From NCBI RefSeq assembly GCF_018221465.1, contig NZ_JAAIKR010000002.1, positions 186,001 through 250,000 on the forward strand: a DNA stretch of 64,000 bases, written 5' to 3'. The notes beneath the pieces were generated by a model, which did not search any database, was not told the origin of the DNA, and saw only the letters and a list, made by a program, of their open reading frames with translations. Every line of letters starts with the position of its first letter. Within the stretch, counting starts at the first letter, position 1. This DNA comes from Shewanella intestini (GTDB lineage Bacteria > Pseudomonadota > Gammaproteobacteria > Enterobacterales > Shewanellaceae). Both the position numbers and the translations under genes were made by a program. This document shows positions 1 through 10,362 of this stretch, one piece after another.

Positions 1-266
1 TAAATGGGGCCAGTGACGGCGAGCAAGTGTTACTCCCTGGTGAAACATCAGAGTCAGAAGATGATTTAGATGCGCTTTATGATGAAGCCGTCGCGTTTGT
101 TACTGAAACCCGCAGAGGCTCTATTTCAAGTGTGCAGCGCAAGTTCAAAATTGGATATAACCGCGCCGCTCGTATTATTGAGTCAATGGAAGCCCAAGGC
201 ATTGTGAGTACACAAGGGCATAATGGTAATCGCGAAGTATTAGCGCCGCCGCCACCAAAACATTAA
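1..266 (+). CDS. ftsK: DNA translocase FtsK, C-terminal end (partial)
   Basis: This is the tail of a protein that begins before the window; the frame is open from base 3. The last ~65 residues form a winged-helix gamma domain, recognisable by [19 protein letters not shown] and [12 protein letters not shown]. In FtsK this domain binds the polar KOPS sequences and contacts XerD at dif, coupling chromosome segregation to cell division. The preceding segment (VLLPGE followed by an acidic stretch) is the usual linker. An internal GTG at 27 is not the true start. lolA follows 14 bases later on the same strand, which is the common gammaproteobacterial order. Confidence 0.93.
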   Translation, partial: NGASDGEQVLLPGETSESEDDLDALYDEAVAFVTETRRGSISSVQRKFKIGYNRAARIIESMEAQGIVSTQGHNGNREVLAPPPPKH

Positions 267-280
267 TTAGGACAGTTATC

Positions 281-916
281 ATGACATTTTTAAAGACGCT
301 ACTCATCGGCAGTTTATTGGTGACTACTGGTGCGCTTGCTGATGATGCAAGTGCACTGCGTGATAAACTTGCGGGGATAGACAGCTTACATACCACGTTT
401 ACTCAAAAAGTCACCGACGTAAACAATAAGGTGATTCAAAGCGGTTCAGGTTTATTTGCACTAGCCTACCCAAATCAATTTTATTGGCATTTAACCGAGC
501 CTGATGAATCCTTAATTGTCGCCGATGGCACAAATTTATGGCTTTATAACCCTTTTGCAGAAGAAGTAACGGTTATGGATATTAGCCAAGCAATTGAAGC
601 TTCACCAATGGCGCTGCTGGTGCACCGTGATGATAAAACATGGGCCCAATACAATGTGGCTCAAACATCGGGTAATGCTAATAACCAGTGTTATCAAATT
701 ACCCCAAAAGGTGATCAATCAAGCGTAGTTGATGTCAATGTTTGCTTTAATCAACAAACCTTAACCGGCTTTAGTTTAGTTGATGGTCAAGGCAACTTAA
801 GCCAATTCTCACTAGCTGAGCAGCGTGAAGTCAAAGCCGATGAAACCGCTATTTTTACGTTCGTATTACCGGACAATGTTGATATTGACGATCAACGCCT
901 GAAACAGCCGCAGTAG
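281..916 (+). CDS. lolA: Outer-membrane lipoprotein carrier LolA
   Basis: LolA is the periplasmic chaperone that takes lipoproteins from the LolCDE transporter and hands them to LolB at the outer membrane. The 211-residue product starts with a signal peptide (cleavage likely after ALA at about residue 20). It continues with the typical LolA beginning of the mature chain ([19 protein letters not shown]) and the conserved [14 protein letters not shown] and LWLYNPF segments that build the hydrophobic half-barrel. Length matches the family. It sits between ftsK and rarA, with only 7 bases before rarA, so the genes are probably co-transcribed. Confidence 0.95.
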   Translation: MTFLKTLLIGSLLVTTGALADDASALRDKLAGIDSLHTTFTQKVTDVNNKVIQSGSGLFALAYPNQFYWHLTEPDESLIVADGTNLWLYNPFAEEVTVMDISQAIEASPMALLVHRDDKTWAQYNVAQTSGNANNQCYQITPKGDQSSVVDVNVCFNQQTLTGFSLVDGQGNLSQFSLAEQREVKADETAIFTFVLPDNVDIDDQRLKQPQ

Positions 917-923
917 GTCACGC

Positions 924-2247
924 GTGTCTAATCTTGATTTTGATTTCGCCCCAGACTTTCGTCCACTTGCGGCGCGCATGCGCCCACGGGTGATTGAAGA
1001 ATATATTGGTCAGCACCATTTATTAGGGGAAGGTAAACCTTTACGTCAATCTCTATTGGCCAAACGTGCTCATTCCATGTTGCTCTGGGGACCCCCAGGT
1101 ACGGGTAAAACGACACTTGCGGAAATTGTCGCCCATTATGCTAATGCACATGTGGAACGCATTTCAGCTGTTACCTCTGGTGTAAAAGAAATCCGCTCTG
1201 CCATTGAGCAAGCAAAAGTCATTGCGCAAAGTCGTGGCCAACGGACATTATTGTTTGTTGATGAAGTACACCGTTTTAATAAAAGTCAGCAAGATGCTTT
1301 TTTGCCTTTTATTGAAGATGGCACCGTTATTTTTATTGGCGCGACCACTGAAAACCCGTCGTTTGAGATTAACAATGCCTTGTTATCACGGGCGCGGGTG
1401 TATTTAATTCACCGCTTAACGAATGATGAAATTAAACAGGTCGTGCAACAAGCGCTCAGTGATGAGCAGCGTGGTTTAGGTAAACGTCGGTTGAGTTTGC
1501 CAGACGATGTGGCAACTCAATTATGTCGTTTAAGTGATGGTGATGCCCGCAAATCGCTAAACTTAATTGAATTAATGAGTGATTTAGTTGCCGATGGGGG
1601 CCAATTCACCGCTCAAATGCTTACCCAAGTAGCAGGTCATCAAACTGCGGGTTATGACAAAAATGGCGATCAATTTTATGATTTGATCTCGGCAGTACAT
1701 AAGTCAATCCGCGGTTCATCGCCCGATGCAGCACTTTATTGGTGTTGTCGTATTTTAGAAGGCGGCGGTGATGTGTTATATGTTGCAAGGCGTTTATTGG
1801 CCATTGCTTCTGAAGATATAGGAAATGCCGATCCAGTAGCGATGACCGTTGCGTTAAATGCGTGGGACTGTTACCACCGCATTGGTCCGGCTGAAGGTGA
1901 ACGTGCCATTGCTCAAGCGGTGGTTTATTTGGCCTGTGCGCCTAAAAGTAATGCTGTCTACACTGCATTTAAACAAGCCCGCGCACTTGCTAAGGAGACG
2001 GGCAATGAACCGGTACCTCATCACCTGCGTAATGCCCCAACTAATTTAATGAAAGACATGGGCTTTGGTGAAGAGTATCGTTATGCACACGACGAAGCAG
2101 GGGCGTATGCCGCAGGTGAGTGCTACTTCCCTGAATCGTTGCAAGGTAGTCGTTTTTATCACCCTACAGCACGAGGGTTTGAAAAACGAATTCAAGATAA
2201 ACTGACTCAGTTGGAACTACTTGACCAACAAAGTAAGGTAAAAAGAT

Positions 2248-2255
<8 letters not shown>
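924..2255 (+). CDS. rarA: Replication-associated recombination protein RarA (MgsA)
   Basis: A AAA+ ATPase of the clamp-loader/RuvB class that acts at stalled replication forks. The 443-residue sequence has Walker A GPPGTGKT at residues 56-63, Walker [11 protein letters not shown] at about 109-118, a sensor-1 region GATTENPSF, and the C-terminal tetramerisation region with EDIGNADP and HHLRNAPT that is typical of the MgsA/WRNIP1 family. The start is a GTG preceded by AGGTCACGC. It ends inside crcB (8-base overlap), which suggests translational coupling. Confidence 0.95.
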
Positions 2256-3928
<1,673 letters not shown>

Positions 3929-4010
3929 GCTGCATTTTAACTTTGCTAAAAGGTTATTTAAATGACGGTAATGCCGTTATAATTTAACCTTTAACATTGT
4001 AAGACGATGA

Positions 4011-4037
4011 AAACCAAACCCAGTGTTTGGTTTTTTT
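4011..4037 (+). terminator. Intrinsic terminator after serS
   Basis: A 9-bp perfect stem (AAACCAAAC / GTTTGGTTT) with a 5-base loop runs directly into seven T residues. It lies about 80 bases past the serS stop and closes the ftsK-to-serS transcription block. Confidence 0.85.
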
Positions 4038-4114
4038 ATGAGTAAATCTTGTGGGTTATAGTGGCTTAATCGCGTAGGTTAAGTTGGTTAAAATAATCAT
4101 GATAGCGGAAATAC

Positions 4115-4819
4115 ATGTTAGAAATTAGCTATGCTATAGATGAGTTAACGACGTTAATGTTCGTTAAAAATACGCATTATTTTTGTTTTGAAAATAAACA
4201 GTGGATAACGGCTAACGAGCTTAAAGCCAACGATGTCATCATTACCCGTAGTGGAAATCTAGCTTGTGTGATTAGTGTGACGCCAATTGATACGCGCCGA
4301 CCTGCTCCCTTACTCGTAAGTAAACTGCGTGACGTAAAGTATAGCCATAATCATCATTTTTTTGTCACCAAGAACCCTAACTCAGCGTTAGATGTAAGTT
4401 GTGAAGCCGCGCCAAGTGATCCACTTGAGTTGATCCCTTATGAGCTTGCTAATAGACCATCTTATTTACCCAGCGGCAAACCAACTGGCCACCATAGTGG
4501 CCCTTGGGTTGCTGCGCGCTATGTCAATCAACAGGGTGAGGAGTTTATTGGCTGTGGGCGCGCCGACAATACTATGTGCGCAGAAGATGCCGCGATTACC
4601 GATTTAAAAGCAAAACTTGCAGATAACACCCAACTTAATCAAACAAATGTGACTATTTCCCATGCTTATATTCGCAAGTATGCCAAAAAAGGCCGCTTAA
4701 TTAATACCATGAGTCCATGTTACCACTGCCGGGAAAACTATGGTGCGGCGTTAAATGATAAAACGATGGGTGATAGTGACTTGACTAAAACAGGTAGGAA
4801 TTTTTTGAAACCAAGTTAA
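4115..4819 (+). CDS. Orphan HINT-tail plus deaminase-domain protein (polymorphic-toxin-like)
   Basis: I do not recognise a named family member, but the 234-residue architecture is readable. Residues ~15-85 resemble the C-terminal half of a pretoxin HINT domain: HYFCFENKQWITANELKAND, then VIITRSG, then a HNHHFFVTKN end, like the usual 'HPFW..GWV.AGDLKVGD.LLT.DG...HTYYVG' pattern. Residues ~120-234 carry a zinc-deaminase pattern, Cys155-Ala-Glu157 and Pro201-Cys202-x-x-Cys205 (TMCAEDAA and SPCYHCRENYG). In polymorphic toxins HINT frees a C-terminal deaminase toxin. Here there is no secretion domain: a TAG stop lies in frame 10 bases before the ATG, and the ribosome site is weak. No immunity gene is visible. 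It could be a displaced toxin tail or a domesticated deaminase. Confidence 0.6.
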   Translation: MLEISYAIDELTTLMFVKNTHYFCFENKQWITANELKANDVIITRSGNLACVISVTPIDTRRPAPLLVSKLRDVKYSHNHHFFVTKNPNSALDVSCEAAPSDPLELIPYELANRPSYLPSGKPTGHHSGPWVAARYVNQQGEEFIGCGRADNTMCAEDAAITDLKAKLADNTQLNQTNVTISHAYIRKYAKKGRLINTMSPCYHCRENYGAALNDKTMGDSDLTKTGRNFLKPS

Positions 4820-4866
4820 TGGCTTATGTTGATTTTAACGCTTGTTAAAACGTTATTATGTCAGCT

Positions 4867-4899
4867 AAGCTGCTGATTCAATTGTTTAATCAGCAGCTT
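4867..4899. terminator. Bidirectional hairpin between convergent genes
   Basis: A perfect 12-bp inverted repeat (AAGCTGCTGATT / AATCAGCAGCTT) with a 9-base loop lies between the plus-strand deaminase gene and the minus-strand tus operon. No long T-run follows in either direction, so termination is inferred from the position. Confidence 0.5.
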
Positions 4900-4967
4900 G
4901 TACTCAAAAGTGTTGCTTATAACAAAACCTGCCATGAAATATCCAATGCTAAAGTTACATACAACAC

Positions 4968-5306
4968 CTAGATACACTTAGCAGGTTTAGGTAATCCGGC
5001 AATTTTAGTTGCTTGTTTAGCTGGGCCAACAGGGAATAAGGTGTATAAATATTTAGAATTGCCTTTATCAGGCCCTAAAGACTGACCAATTGCTTTTACC
5101 AACACCCTAATTGCAGGACTGGTTTTATATTCTAAATAAAAACTTCGTACAAAATTAATGACTTCCCAATGGTTTGCGCTAAGTTCAATATTTTCAGTCG
5201 CGGCAATGATATCTGCCATCGGCGCGGCCCAATCTTCAACATTGAGTAAATAACCTTGATGGTCAGTGTGTATTTGTTTTCCTTCGAATTCGAACGAATT
5301 TACCAT
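4968..5306 (-). CDS. tusE: TusE/DsrC-family sulfurtransferase
   Basis: TusE takes persulfide sulfur from the TusBCD complex and passes it to MnmA for 2-thiolation of tRNA wobble uridine. The 112-residue protein has the family start ([21 protein letters not shown]), the central [24 protein letters not shown] helix region, and a C-terminal GLPKPAKCI arm whose penultimate Cys is the sulfur carrier. The second Cys of the dissimilatory DsrC type, ten residues upstream in the arm, is absent. It is therefore TusE rather than DsrC. It is the last gene of tusDCBE and overlaps tusB by 7 bases. Confidence 0.93.
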   Translation of the reverse strand: MVNSFEFEGKQIHTDHQGYLLNVEDWAAPMADIIAATENIELSANHWEVINFVRSFYLEYKTSPAIRVLVKAIGQSLGPDKGNSKYLYTLFPVGPAKQATKIAGLPKPAKCI

Positions 5307-5599
5307 GTAATAACCTTTGAAAATTGTAAGCTAAGAGAAACAAAACCAGCGTAATCAATAACAGTAATATGAGAACTGTTTAAACTGTTTTCAAGTTTTG
5401 TTTTTAACCCGCGTGAAAGCATATCCGACTCAAGTAGGTAAAGTGTTTTACCTTGTAACTGTGTTTGCCAATTAACGTCTAATAAACAGTTAATCGCATC
5501 TCCAGCAAGTAAAATGGCGTCATCAACGCCATAATATCGAAGACATAACGATAATGCATTATCGGTATAAGCGGATGTTTGTATGTGATGTAGGTTCAA
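5300..5599 (-). CDS. tusB: Sulfurtransferase complex subunit TusB
   Basis: A 99-residue DsrH/TusB family protein, the smallest member of the TusBCD hexamer. The start [23 protein letters not shown] and the [14 protein letters not shown] segment are typical. Sequence conservation in this subunit is always low, so the identification rests on size and on its place between tusC (4-base overlap) and tusE (7-base overlap). The operon order D-C-B-E matches other gammaproteobacteria. Confidence 0.88.
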   Translation of the reverse strand: MNLHHIQTSAYTDNALSLCLRYYGVDDAILLAGDAINCLLDVNWQTQLQGKTLYLLESDMLSRGLKTKLENSLNSSHITVIDYAGFVSLSLQFSKVITW

Positions 5600-5952
5600 A
5601 ATACCAGCACCTCATCGCTGAGAGTTAAATGGTGGCTAATTAGCGCTGCTGAGGCACTTTCACAGTCAAGCGAGAGTTCGTTAATACCGATACCTAATTG
5701 CGCAAGGCTTTGTTCACACACTAATACCGATTCAATATCATAAAGAGGCATTGCCTTAAAGGTGGCGATATAATCTTTTACTCCACTTAATTGTGGCTGT
5801 TGATTGGGTAATAAATTTAGCAAACCTTCGCCGATGAATATCACCGAAACCTCTTGCTCAAAGCTCGCGCTGAGCAAAGCAAGGTCAAGTCCCTCGCGAG
5901 AGGCTGCATTACCATAAGGGCTGTGTCGAAATAATATGCTGATTTTTTTCAT
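5596..5952 (-). CDS. tusC: Sulfurtransferase complex subunit TusC
   Basis: The DsrF/TusC subunit of the sulfur relay complex, 118 residues. The N-terminal KKISILFRHSPYGNAASREGLD is a strong signature of TusC. The middle part (FEQEVSVIFIGEGLLNLL) carries the Rossmann-like beta-alpha fold shared with TusB and TusD. It begins 3 bases after tusD ends and overlaps tusB by 4 bases (ATGA), so translation is probably coupled. Confidence 0.92.
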   Translation of the reverse strand: MKKISILFRHSPYGNAASREGLDLALLSASFEQEVSVIFIGEGLLNLLPNQQPQLSGVKDYIATFKAMPLYDIESVLVCEQSLAQLGIGINELSLDCESASAALISHHLTLSDEVLVF

Positions 5953-5955
5953 AAA

Positions 5956-6345
5956 TTAAAAACTAATTAATCGATCTGCTTTTTCTATACCAGTAATTAA
6001 CTCGCCGAGTCCTCCCATGGTGAACTGTGGTGCACAATTAACACTTTGTAATCCATTTTCAGTAGTATCTTGTGCTGAGACAATTCCTCGTCTTAACGCC
6101 GCTGACACGCAGTTAACTAATGCAATGTTGTGATCAGTGGCTAAGGTGAGCCATTGTTGGTGTAGGTTGGGTTCGTCAGATGCAGGGCAGGTTAGCTGAT
6201 TGGCATTAAATACACCGTCTTGATAAAAAAACACCTTATGAATGCGATGACCCTGTGCTAATGCCGCTTGGCAAAAATGAAACGCGCTAACACTGGCAAA
6301 TGAGCCATATACTGAACCGTTAACTTGAATAATAAATTGACTCAT
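5956..6345 (-). CDS. tusD: Sulfurtransferase complex subunit TusD
   Basis: The DsrE-type subunit that receives sulfur from TusA on a conserved Cys. I start it at the ATG giving MSQFIIQVNGSVYGS (129 residues), because a longer reading to 6378 would run through the terminator hairpin of the upstream gene. An AGGAG inside the downstream arm of that hairpin may serve as its ribosome site. Conserved elements are FYQDGVFNANQLTCPASDE, with the likely catalytic Cys in CVSAALRRGI (NCVSAALRRG), and the C-terminal GGLGELI..IEKADRLISF. First gene of tusDCBE. Confidence 0.93.
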   Translation of the reverse strand: MSQFIIQVNGSVYGSFASVSAFHFCQAALAQGHRIHKVFFYQDGVFNANQLTCPASDEPNLHQQWLTLATDHNIALVNCVSAALRRGIVSAQDTTENGLQSVNCAPQFTMGGLGELITGIEKADRLISF

Positions 6346-6351
6346 AAATGA

Positions 6352-6376
6352 TAAAAAGGCTCCTGAATTAGGAGCC
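6352..6376 (-). terminator. Intrinsic terminator between the BI-1 gene and tusD
   Basis: Read on the minus strand, GGCTCC and GGAGCC pair around a 7-base loop and are followed by TTTTT. It lies between the Bax-inhibitor-1 gene and tusD. Its downstream arm also holds AGGAG, the best ribosome-binding candidate for tusD. Confidence 0.75.
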
Positions 6377-6442
6377 ATTTTAGCGTAGTTCTAAACTGAT
6401 TCACAGCCGCGAGGCCAACAGAATCTATTTAAAGAACACAGC

Positions 6443-7105
6443 TTAATCATCATTACCCATGCCCAATAAGTGCAATAGCGCCATAAATAAATTGATAAAG
6501 TTAAGGAATAATGAAATGGTTGCGCGGATGTAGTTAGTCTCGCCGCCATTAACAATACGGCTTGTATCAAATAAAATTAATCCGACCATGATCATTGCAA
6601 TTGCTGCTTGAAGCGCCATGAACATTGCGCCGCTGTTAACAAAGAACATGTTAATCAGTGATAAACCAATAACGACGAGCAGGCCTGCGAATAAAAAACC
6701 GCCCATAAAGCTAAAGTCTTTTTTGGTAGTAATCGCATAAGCAGATAAAGAAATAAAGATAACAGACGTTAAACCAAAAGCTTGCATGATAAGTTCAGGG
6801 CCGTTGGTTGCGCCGGCATAATGATTTAAAATGTAACCTAACGATGCCCCCTGCATACCAGTAAAAGCAAAAATCCAAGCTAAACCAGAAGCGTTATCCG
6901 CTTTTTTCAATGTCACCATCATCACAACAATACTGCCTAATGACAGGCCAATTGACATGAAAGGACCAATTTTCATGATCATTGCCACACCCGCCATTAC
7001 AGCAGCGAATGCCAATGTCATTGATAGAAGCATATACGTGTTTTTAATCAGCTTATTGGTTTCCATCGTCGTGGCATGTTGGCCCGACAAAGTTTGTTGA
7101 TTCAT
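6443..7105 (-). CDS. Bax inhibitor-1/YccA family membrane protein
   Basis: A seven-segment integral inner-membrane protein of the BI-1 (TMBIM) family. E. coli YccA, a member, is a substrate and modulator of the FtsH protease. The 220 residues show the even spacing of hydrophobic helices and the C-terminal LFDTSRIVNGGETNYIRATISLFLNFINLF, with the Asp-containing pore motif of the family. I place the start at the ATG preceded by GGAGAAGGTT; an in-frame TTG 12 bases earlier is part of that ribosome site. It precedes the tus operon, as in many Shewanella. Confidence 0.92.
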   Translation of the reverse strand: MNQQTLSGQHATTMETNKLIKNTYMLLSMTLAFAAVMAGVAMIMKIGPFMSIGLSLGSIVVMMVTLKKADNASGLAWIFAFTGMQGASLGYILNHYAGATNGPELIMQAFGLTSVIFISLSAYAITTKKDFSFMGGFLFAGLLVVIGLSLINMFFVNSGAMFMALQAAIAMIMVGLILFDTSRIVNGGETNYIRATISLFLNFINLFMALLHLLGMGNDD

Positions 7106-7398
7106 AACCTTCTCCAAGATTTATCAATAATATGGTAAACCCGAAGAGGAGATACCATTAATAAGTTGTTGCTAAAATTGATGATAACCTAGCTCGGGTT
7201 AAGCATAAAGCTATCGAGTAAAACAATTGTTTTTATTTAAATTGATTGCTTGATAATAACGCAAACAAGACAATCAGACCCTTAAAATAATAATAACCAT
7301 TGTTATAAAACTTACTTAACTGAGTATTAAAATTGCCCCTGTTTAAAAAGGGAAGTGACACCGATACGTCTTATTGTGCATTTTTAAAAGAAATTAGG

Positions 7399-8301
7399 CT
7401 AAACCAACCAATCTCTATGCAATTTATCGCTGTCGCCAAGATAATCAAGCACCCATTGCAGCGCTGGTGACATTTTATCTTGATCCCATGCTAAACAGCA
7501 GGGGCTATTGGGCTTTGGGTTTTGTAATGTTTTTTCAACTAAAATGCCGCTAGAAATAAACGGTTCAGCTAAATGAATAGGCATATAACCTACACCTAAG
7601 CCTGCACAAAAACAATTAATGGCACGTATCCAATCTGGTACGACTAAACGGCGTTGATTGTCCAATAACCACGTAGTGCGCTTAGGGATTTCCCTTGAGG
7701 TGTCTTCTAAGCAAATGGCTGGGTACTGAACCAGTTCATCATCAAGCAAAGGACGGTCTATATTAGCAAGAGGGTGATTTTTACAGACAAGAAATGCCCA
7801 ATCAATCTCCTTCATGTCTCTATATTGATAAACACCACCAATCGGAATAGCCGTTGTCGCGCCAATGGCTATATCACTTCGTCCTGTGGCTAAAGACTCC
7901 CATACACCGTTAAATACTTCGATACGAATTATCAGCTCAACATCATCAAAGTGACGATAAAAGTCAGCGATTAACGCACTAATTCGGTCAGCGCGAACAA
8001 TGTTGTCCAGTGCAATGGATAAAGTGGGTTGCCAACCATTAGCAATGCGTTGAGTTGATTGTTTAAGATCATTCATTTGTCGCAACAACTCACGCGCATT
8101 TTCTAAAAAATGTTTTCCAGGCGTTGTTAAGCTAACTGAGCGATGATGACGTTCAAATAATGTCACCCCAATGTCAGACTCAATTTGTTTAACTGCATAG
8201 CTAACAGCAGAAGGGACTTTATGTAGTTCATTAGCCGCCGCAGTAAAACTGCCTAAACGAGCAACAATGTCTATCATAGTGAGGGATTGTTCCGAAATCA
8301 T
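7399..8301 (-). CDS. punR: LysR-type regulator PunR
   Basis: A 300-residue LysR regulator. The N-terminal winged helix (residues 1-60) reads GSFTAAANELHKVPSAVSYAVKQIE. The effector domain shows IANGW, IALDNIVRADRI, DFYRHFDDVEL, EVFNGVW and the ending SPALQWVLDYLGDS, which match E. coli PunR (YdhB) closely from memory. PunR activates the divergent purine nucleoside exporter punC in response to purines. The punC neighbour 112 bases away on the other strand supports this. Confidence 0.87.
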   Translation of the reverse strand: MISEQSLTMIDIVARLGSFTAAANELHKVPSAVSYAVKQIESDIGVTLFERHHRSVSLTTPGKHFLENARELLRQMNDLKQSTQRIANGWQPTLSIALDNIVRADRISALIADFYRHFDDVELIIRIEVFNGVWESLATGRSDIAIGATTAIPIGGVYQYRDMKEIDWAFLVCKNHPLANIDRPLLDDELVQYPAICLEDTSREIPKRTTWLLDNQRRLVVPDWIRAINCFCAGLGVGYMPIHLAEPFISSGILVEKTLQNPKPNSPCCLAWDQDKMSPALQWVLDYLGDSDKLHRDWLV

Positions 8302-8346
8302 AAGTTAACCTGGCTGTGATTTATTTTGAAAGCAGTGTGCAAAAAT

Positions 8347-8372
8347 AAACGTTTCACGGCTAATACCGGTAT
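8347..8372. promoter_or_regulatory. Palindromes in the punR-punC divergent promoter region
   Basis: Two perfect palindromes lie in the 112-base space between the divergent genes: AAACGTTT (8347-8354), which equals the core of a PurR box although its flanks match poorly, and ATACCGGTAT (8363-8372). Either could be an operator for PunR or PurR. This is inferred from symmetry and position only. Confidence 0.35.
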
Positions 8373-8413
8373 CAATAAAATAGCGGCCTTGTTTATTCAA
8401 TGAAAATTAAAAA

Positions 8414-9682
8414 ATGTGCAACAGCAGTAAAACTACTTCAATTATAAGCCAATATGGATTCTTTCTCTATCTAACCTTGTTAAGTATGCTCGGTTTCGTC
8501 GCAACAGATATGTATTTACCTGCATTTAAAACAATTGAAAGCTCATTAGGTGCGACCACCTCGCAGGTGGCAATGTCATTAACGACTTTTTTAGCGGGAC
8601 TGGCCATTGGTCAGCTTTTATATGGCAAGTTGGTTGAAAATTGGGGTAAGCGACAGTCACTCATATTCGGTATTGTGCTATTTATTGTTGCCAGCGCAAT
8701 CATTGCCTTGAGTGAGAGTATTGAAATGATGAACATTGGCCGCTTCTTTCAAGCCATTGGTGTATGTAGTACAGGCGTTATCTGGCAAGCACTGGTAATA
8801 GAAAAGTACGATGAAAAACACGCTCAAAAGATGCTTTCGAGTATTATGCCATTAGTGGCGTTATCACCTGCTTTAGCTCCACTTATCGGTTCTTTCATAT
8901 TGTCGTATTGGAATTGGCAAAGTATTTTTATCTGTCTTGCCATTATTGGATTGTTATTAGTGATAATGACACAGCTTTATGTTGCAAAGGATACTTCAAC
9001 AACCATAGCCCATTGTGATGAAGCAATGGTGCCATCGAGCTTTAAACATATGCTCAGCAACCCCTATTATATGGGGAACGTGTTGATGTTTGCTGCTTGT
9101 TCGGGGGCATTTTTCTCTTATCTGACTTTGTGGCCTGCTGTGATGGATCAATTTGGTTATGATGCAAAAGCTATTGGTTTAAGCTTTATACCGCAGACCA
9201 TCATGTTTATTGTGGGTGGTTACGGCGGAAAATTACTGATTAATAAATTGGGTAGTAAAAAGGCGTTGCTATGGAAACTTGGATTATTCTTTATTACCAG
9301 CGTATTAATTAGTTTAATTACCTTAGTTTTTAATATGACCTCTATTTATCCATTATTGATTGTGTTTGCGTTTATGGCTGCTGCAAATGGCGCTATTTAT
9401 CCGATAGTGGTCAATAATGCATTACAAACTTTTAGTGGCGATGCAGCTAAAGCGGCTGGTTTGCAGAACTTTATCCAAATTTCAATCGCTTTTGGTGCAT
9501 CGAGTATTGTGGCTTCTTTTGCTCATGCGGGCGCAAAGGCAATAGGCTTAGGCATATTGATATCATCATTACTGGTATTTGTCGCATTTATGATTAGTCG
9601 TGTTCAATCTTGGCACGAATTAGGACAATATTTTACTCACCCTGAGTCTGCACGAATGGGAATAGGGCATGAAAAAGAGTAG
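8414..9682 (+). CDS. punC: MFS purine nucleoside exporter PunC (Bcr/CflA family)
   Basis: A 12-helix major facilitator of the DHA1 Bcr/CflA type, 422 residues. Visible signatures are DMYLPAF in the first helix, LAGLAIGQLLYGKLVENWGKRQSLIFG (loop 2-3 motif A), and NIGRFFQAIGVCSTGVIWQALV (motif C region). Together with the divergent PunR-type regulator this fits E. coli PunC (YdhC), a purine nucleoside exporter. The family label is firm; the substrate is inferred from the neighbour. Confidence 0.85.
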   Translation: MCNSSKTTSIISQYGFFLYLTLLSMLGFVATDMYLPAFKTIESSLGATTSQVAMSLTTFLAGLAIGQLLYGKLVENWGKRQSLIFGIVLFIVASAIIALSESIEMMNIGRFFQAIGVCSTGVIWQALVIEKYDEKHAQKMLSSIMPLVALSPALAPLIGSFILSYWNWQSIFICLAIIGLLLVIMTQLYVAKDTSTTIAHCDEAMVPSSFKHMLSNPYYMGNVLMFAACSGAFFSYLTLWPAVMDQFGYDAKAIGLSFIPQTIMFIVGGYGGKLLINKLGSKKALLWKLGLFFITSVLISLITLVFNMTSIYPLLIVFAFMAAANGAIYPIVVNNALQTFSGDAAKAAGLQNFIQISIAFGASSIVASFAHAGAKAIGLGILISSLLVFVAFMISRVQSWHELGQYFTHPESARMGIGHEKE

Positions 9683-9767
9683 ATTGATGGCTATTTAGGC
9701 ACTTCATCGCGATAAGTCAATTAATACTTTACACCCATCGTGAGTTGTCATATTATTCGCGTCGTTC

Positions 9768-9858
9768 GGAGAGATGGCAGAGTGGTCGAATGCACCGGTC
9801 TTGAAAACCGGCAGGGGTTTATAGCCCCTCTAGGGTTCAAATCCCTATCTCTCCGCCA
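9768..9858 (+). tRNA. serT: tRNA-Ser(UGA), copy 1
   Basis: A 91-base gene with CCA encoded. The acceptor stem is GGAGAGA / TCTCTCC with discriminator G. The anticodon arm CCGGT-CTTGAAA-ACCGG gives anticodon TGA at 9802-9804. A long variable arm (GCAGGGGTTTATAGCCCCT) marks a class II tRNA, and the T arm is AGGGTTCAAATCCCT. It reads UCA/UCG codons. A near-identical copy lies 494 bases downstream. Confidence 0.97.
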
Positions 9859-9868
9859 TATTCAAAAC

Positions 9869-9899
9869 AAAAAAGCCGTTGATTATCAACGGCTTTTTT
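9869..9899 (+). terminator. Intrinsic terminator after tRNA-Ser copy 1
   Basis: A 14-bp stem beginning with six A residues (AAAAAAGCCGTTGA / TCAACGGCTTTTTT) around a 3-base loop, eleven bases past the CCA. It is nearly the same hairpin as the one after copy 2. Confidence 0.88.
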
Positions 9900-10261
9900 G
9901 TATCTAATGCATTTCAGAATAGTCCAACAGGATTAACTGATACAATGCACTTATTCCGCGCGACAAATTGCACCTATCCCCGACATCTGTTTGTCCAAAT
10001 CTCTTAAAGAGCAGAGATTTCCATTTGATCTTAAAATCTTACTGTTAACTAAGGTCTGGTCGATTGTCACTCGCAGACATGTTCAGAAGTTATGATAAAT
10101 CCGTAATCTGTTTTGATGTTTACAGTCTGCTGTGTTTCCATTAATTTTGGTTAAATTGCTAGCAATGCGAACTTATATTGAGCAGTTGAAAGAGATTTAT
10201 GAAAAAATTAACTATTTGGACTTTACAGTGCCACGCGGTTCACCTATTATTCGCCGCGTTC
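9900..10261. other. Spacer between the two tRNA-Ser genes
   Basis: A ~360-base spacer with no convincing gene. It contains an 8-bp inverted repeat (AAATCTCT / AGAGATTT, 9997-10020). Near its end is a promoter-like TTGAAA-17-TAACTA (10186-10214), about 48 bases before copy 2. The bases just before each tRNA (TATTATTCGC) are shared, marking the upstream edge of the duplicated unit. Confidence 0.5.
10186..10214 (+). promoter_or_regulatory. Candidate sigma-70 promoter for tRNA-Ser copy 2
   Basis: TTGAAA and TAACTA are separated by 17 bases, with the tRNA beginning about 40 bases past the expected start point. Pattern and position only. Confidence 0.4.
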
Positions 10262-10352
10262 GGAGAGATGGCAGAGTGGTCGAATGCACCGGTCTTGAAA
10301 ACCGGCAGGGGTTTATAGCCCCTCTAGGGTTCAAATCCCTATCTCTCCGCCA
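10262..10352 (+). tRNA. serT: tRNA-Ser(UGA), copy 2
   Basis: A second 91-base tRNA-Ser with anticodon TGA and encoded CCA; I see no base difference from copy 1 over the gene. Flanks diverge beyond the ~20 bases upstream and the downstream terminator, which indicates a local duplication of a tRNA-terminator unit. Confidence 0.97.
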
Positions 10353-10362
10353 TATTTAAGTC

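Noticed and set aside
4968-5306. Dissimilatory DsrC instead of TusE
   Set aside because: Only the penultimate Cys is present in the C-terminal arm and the gene is in a tusDCBE operon without dsr genes.
6346-6378. Longer N-terminus for TusD starting at 6378
   Set aside because: It would translate through the terminator hairpin of the previous gene; the family begins at the later methionine (MSQFIIQ).
9997-10020. 8-bp inverted repeat between the tRNA genes as a terminator
   Set aside because: No T-run follows and each tRNA already has a strong terminator.
10132-10359. A 75-codon open frame running through tRNA-Ser copy 2
   Set aside because: It is mostly the tRNA gene and its promoter read as protein; no ribosome site and no family likeness.
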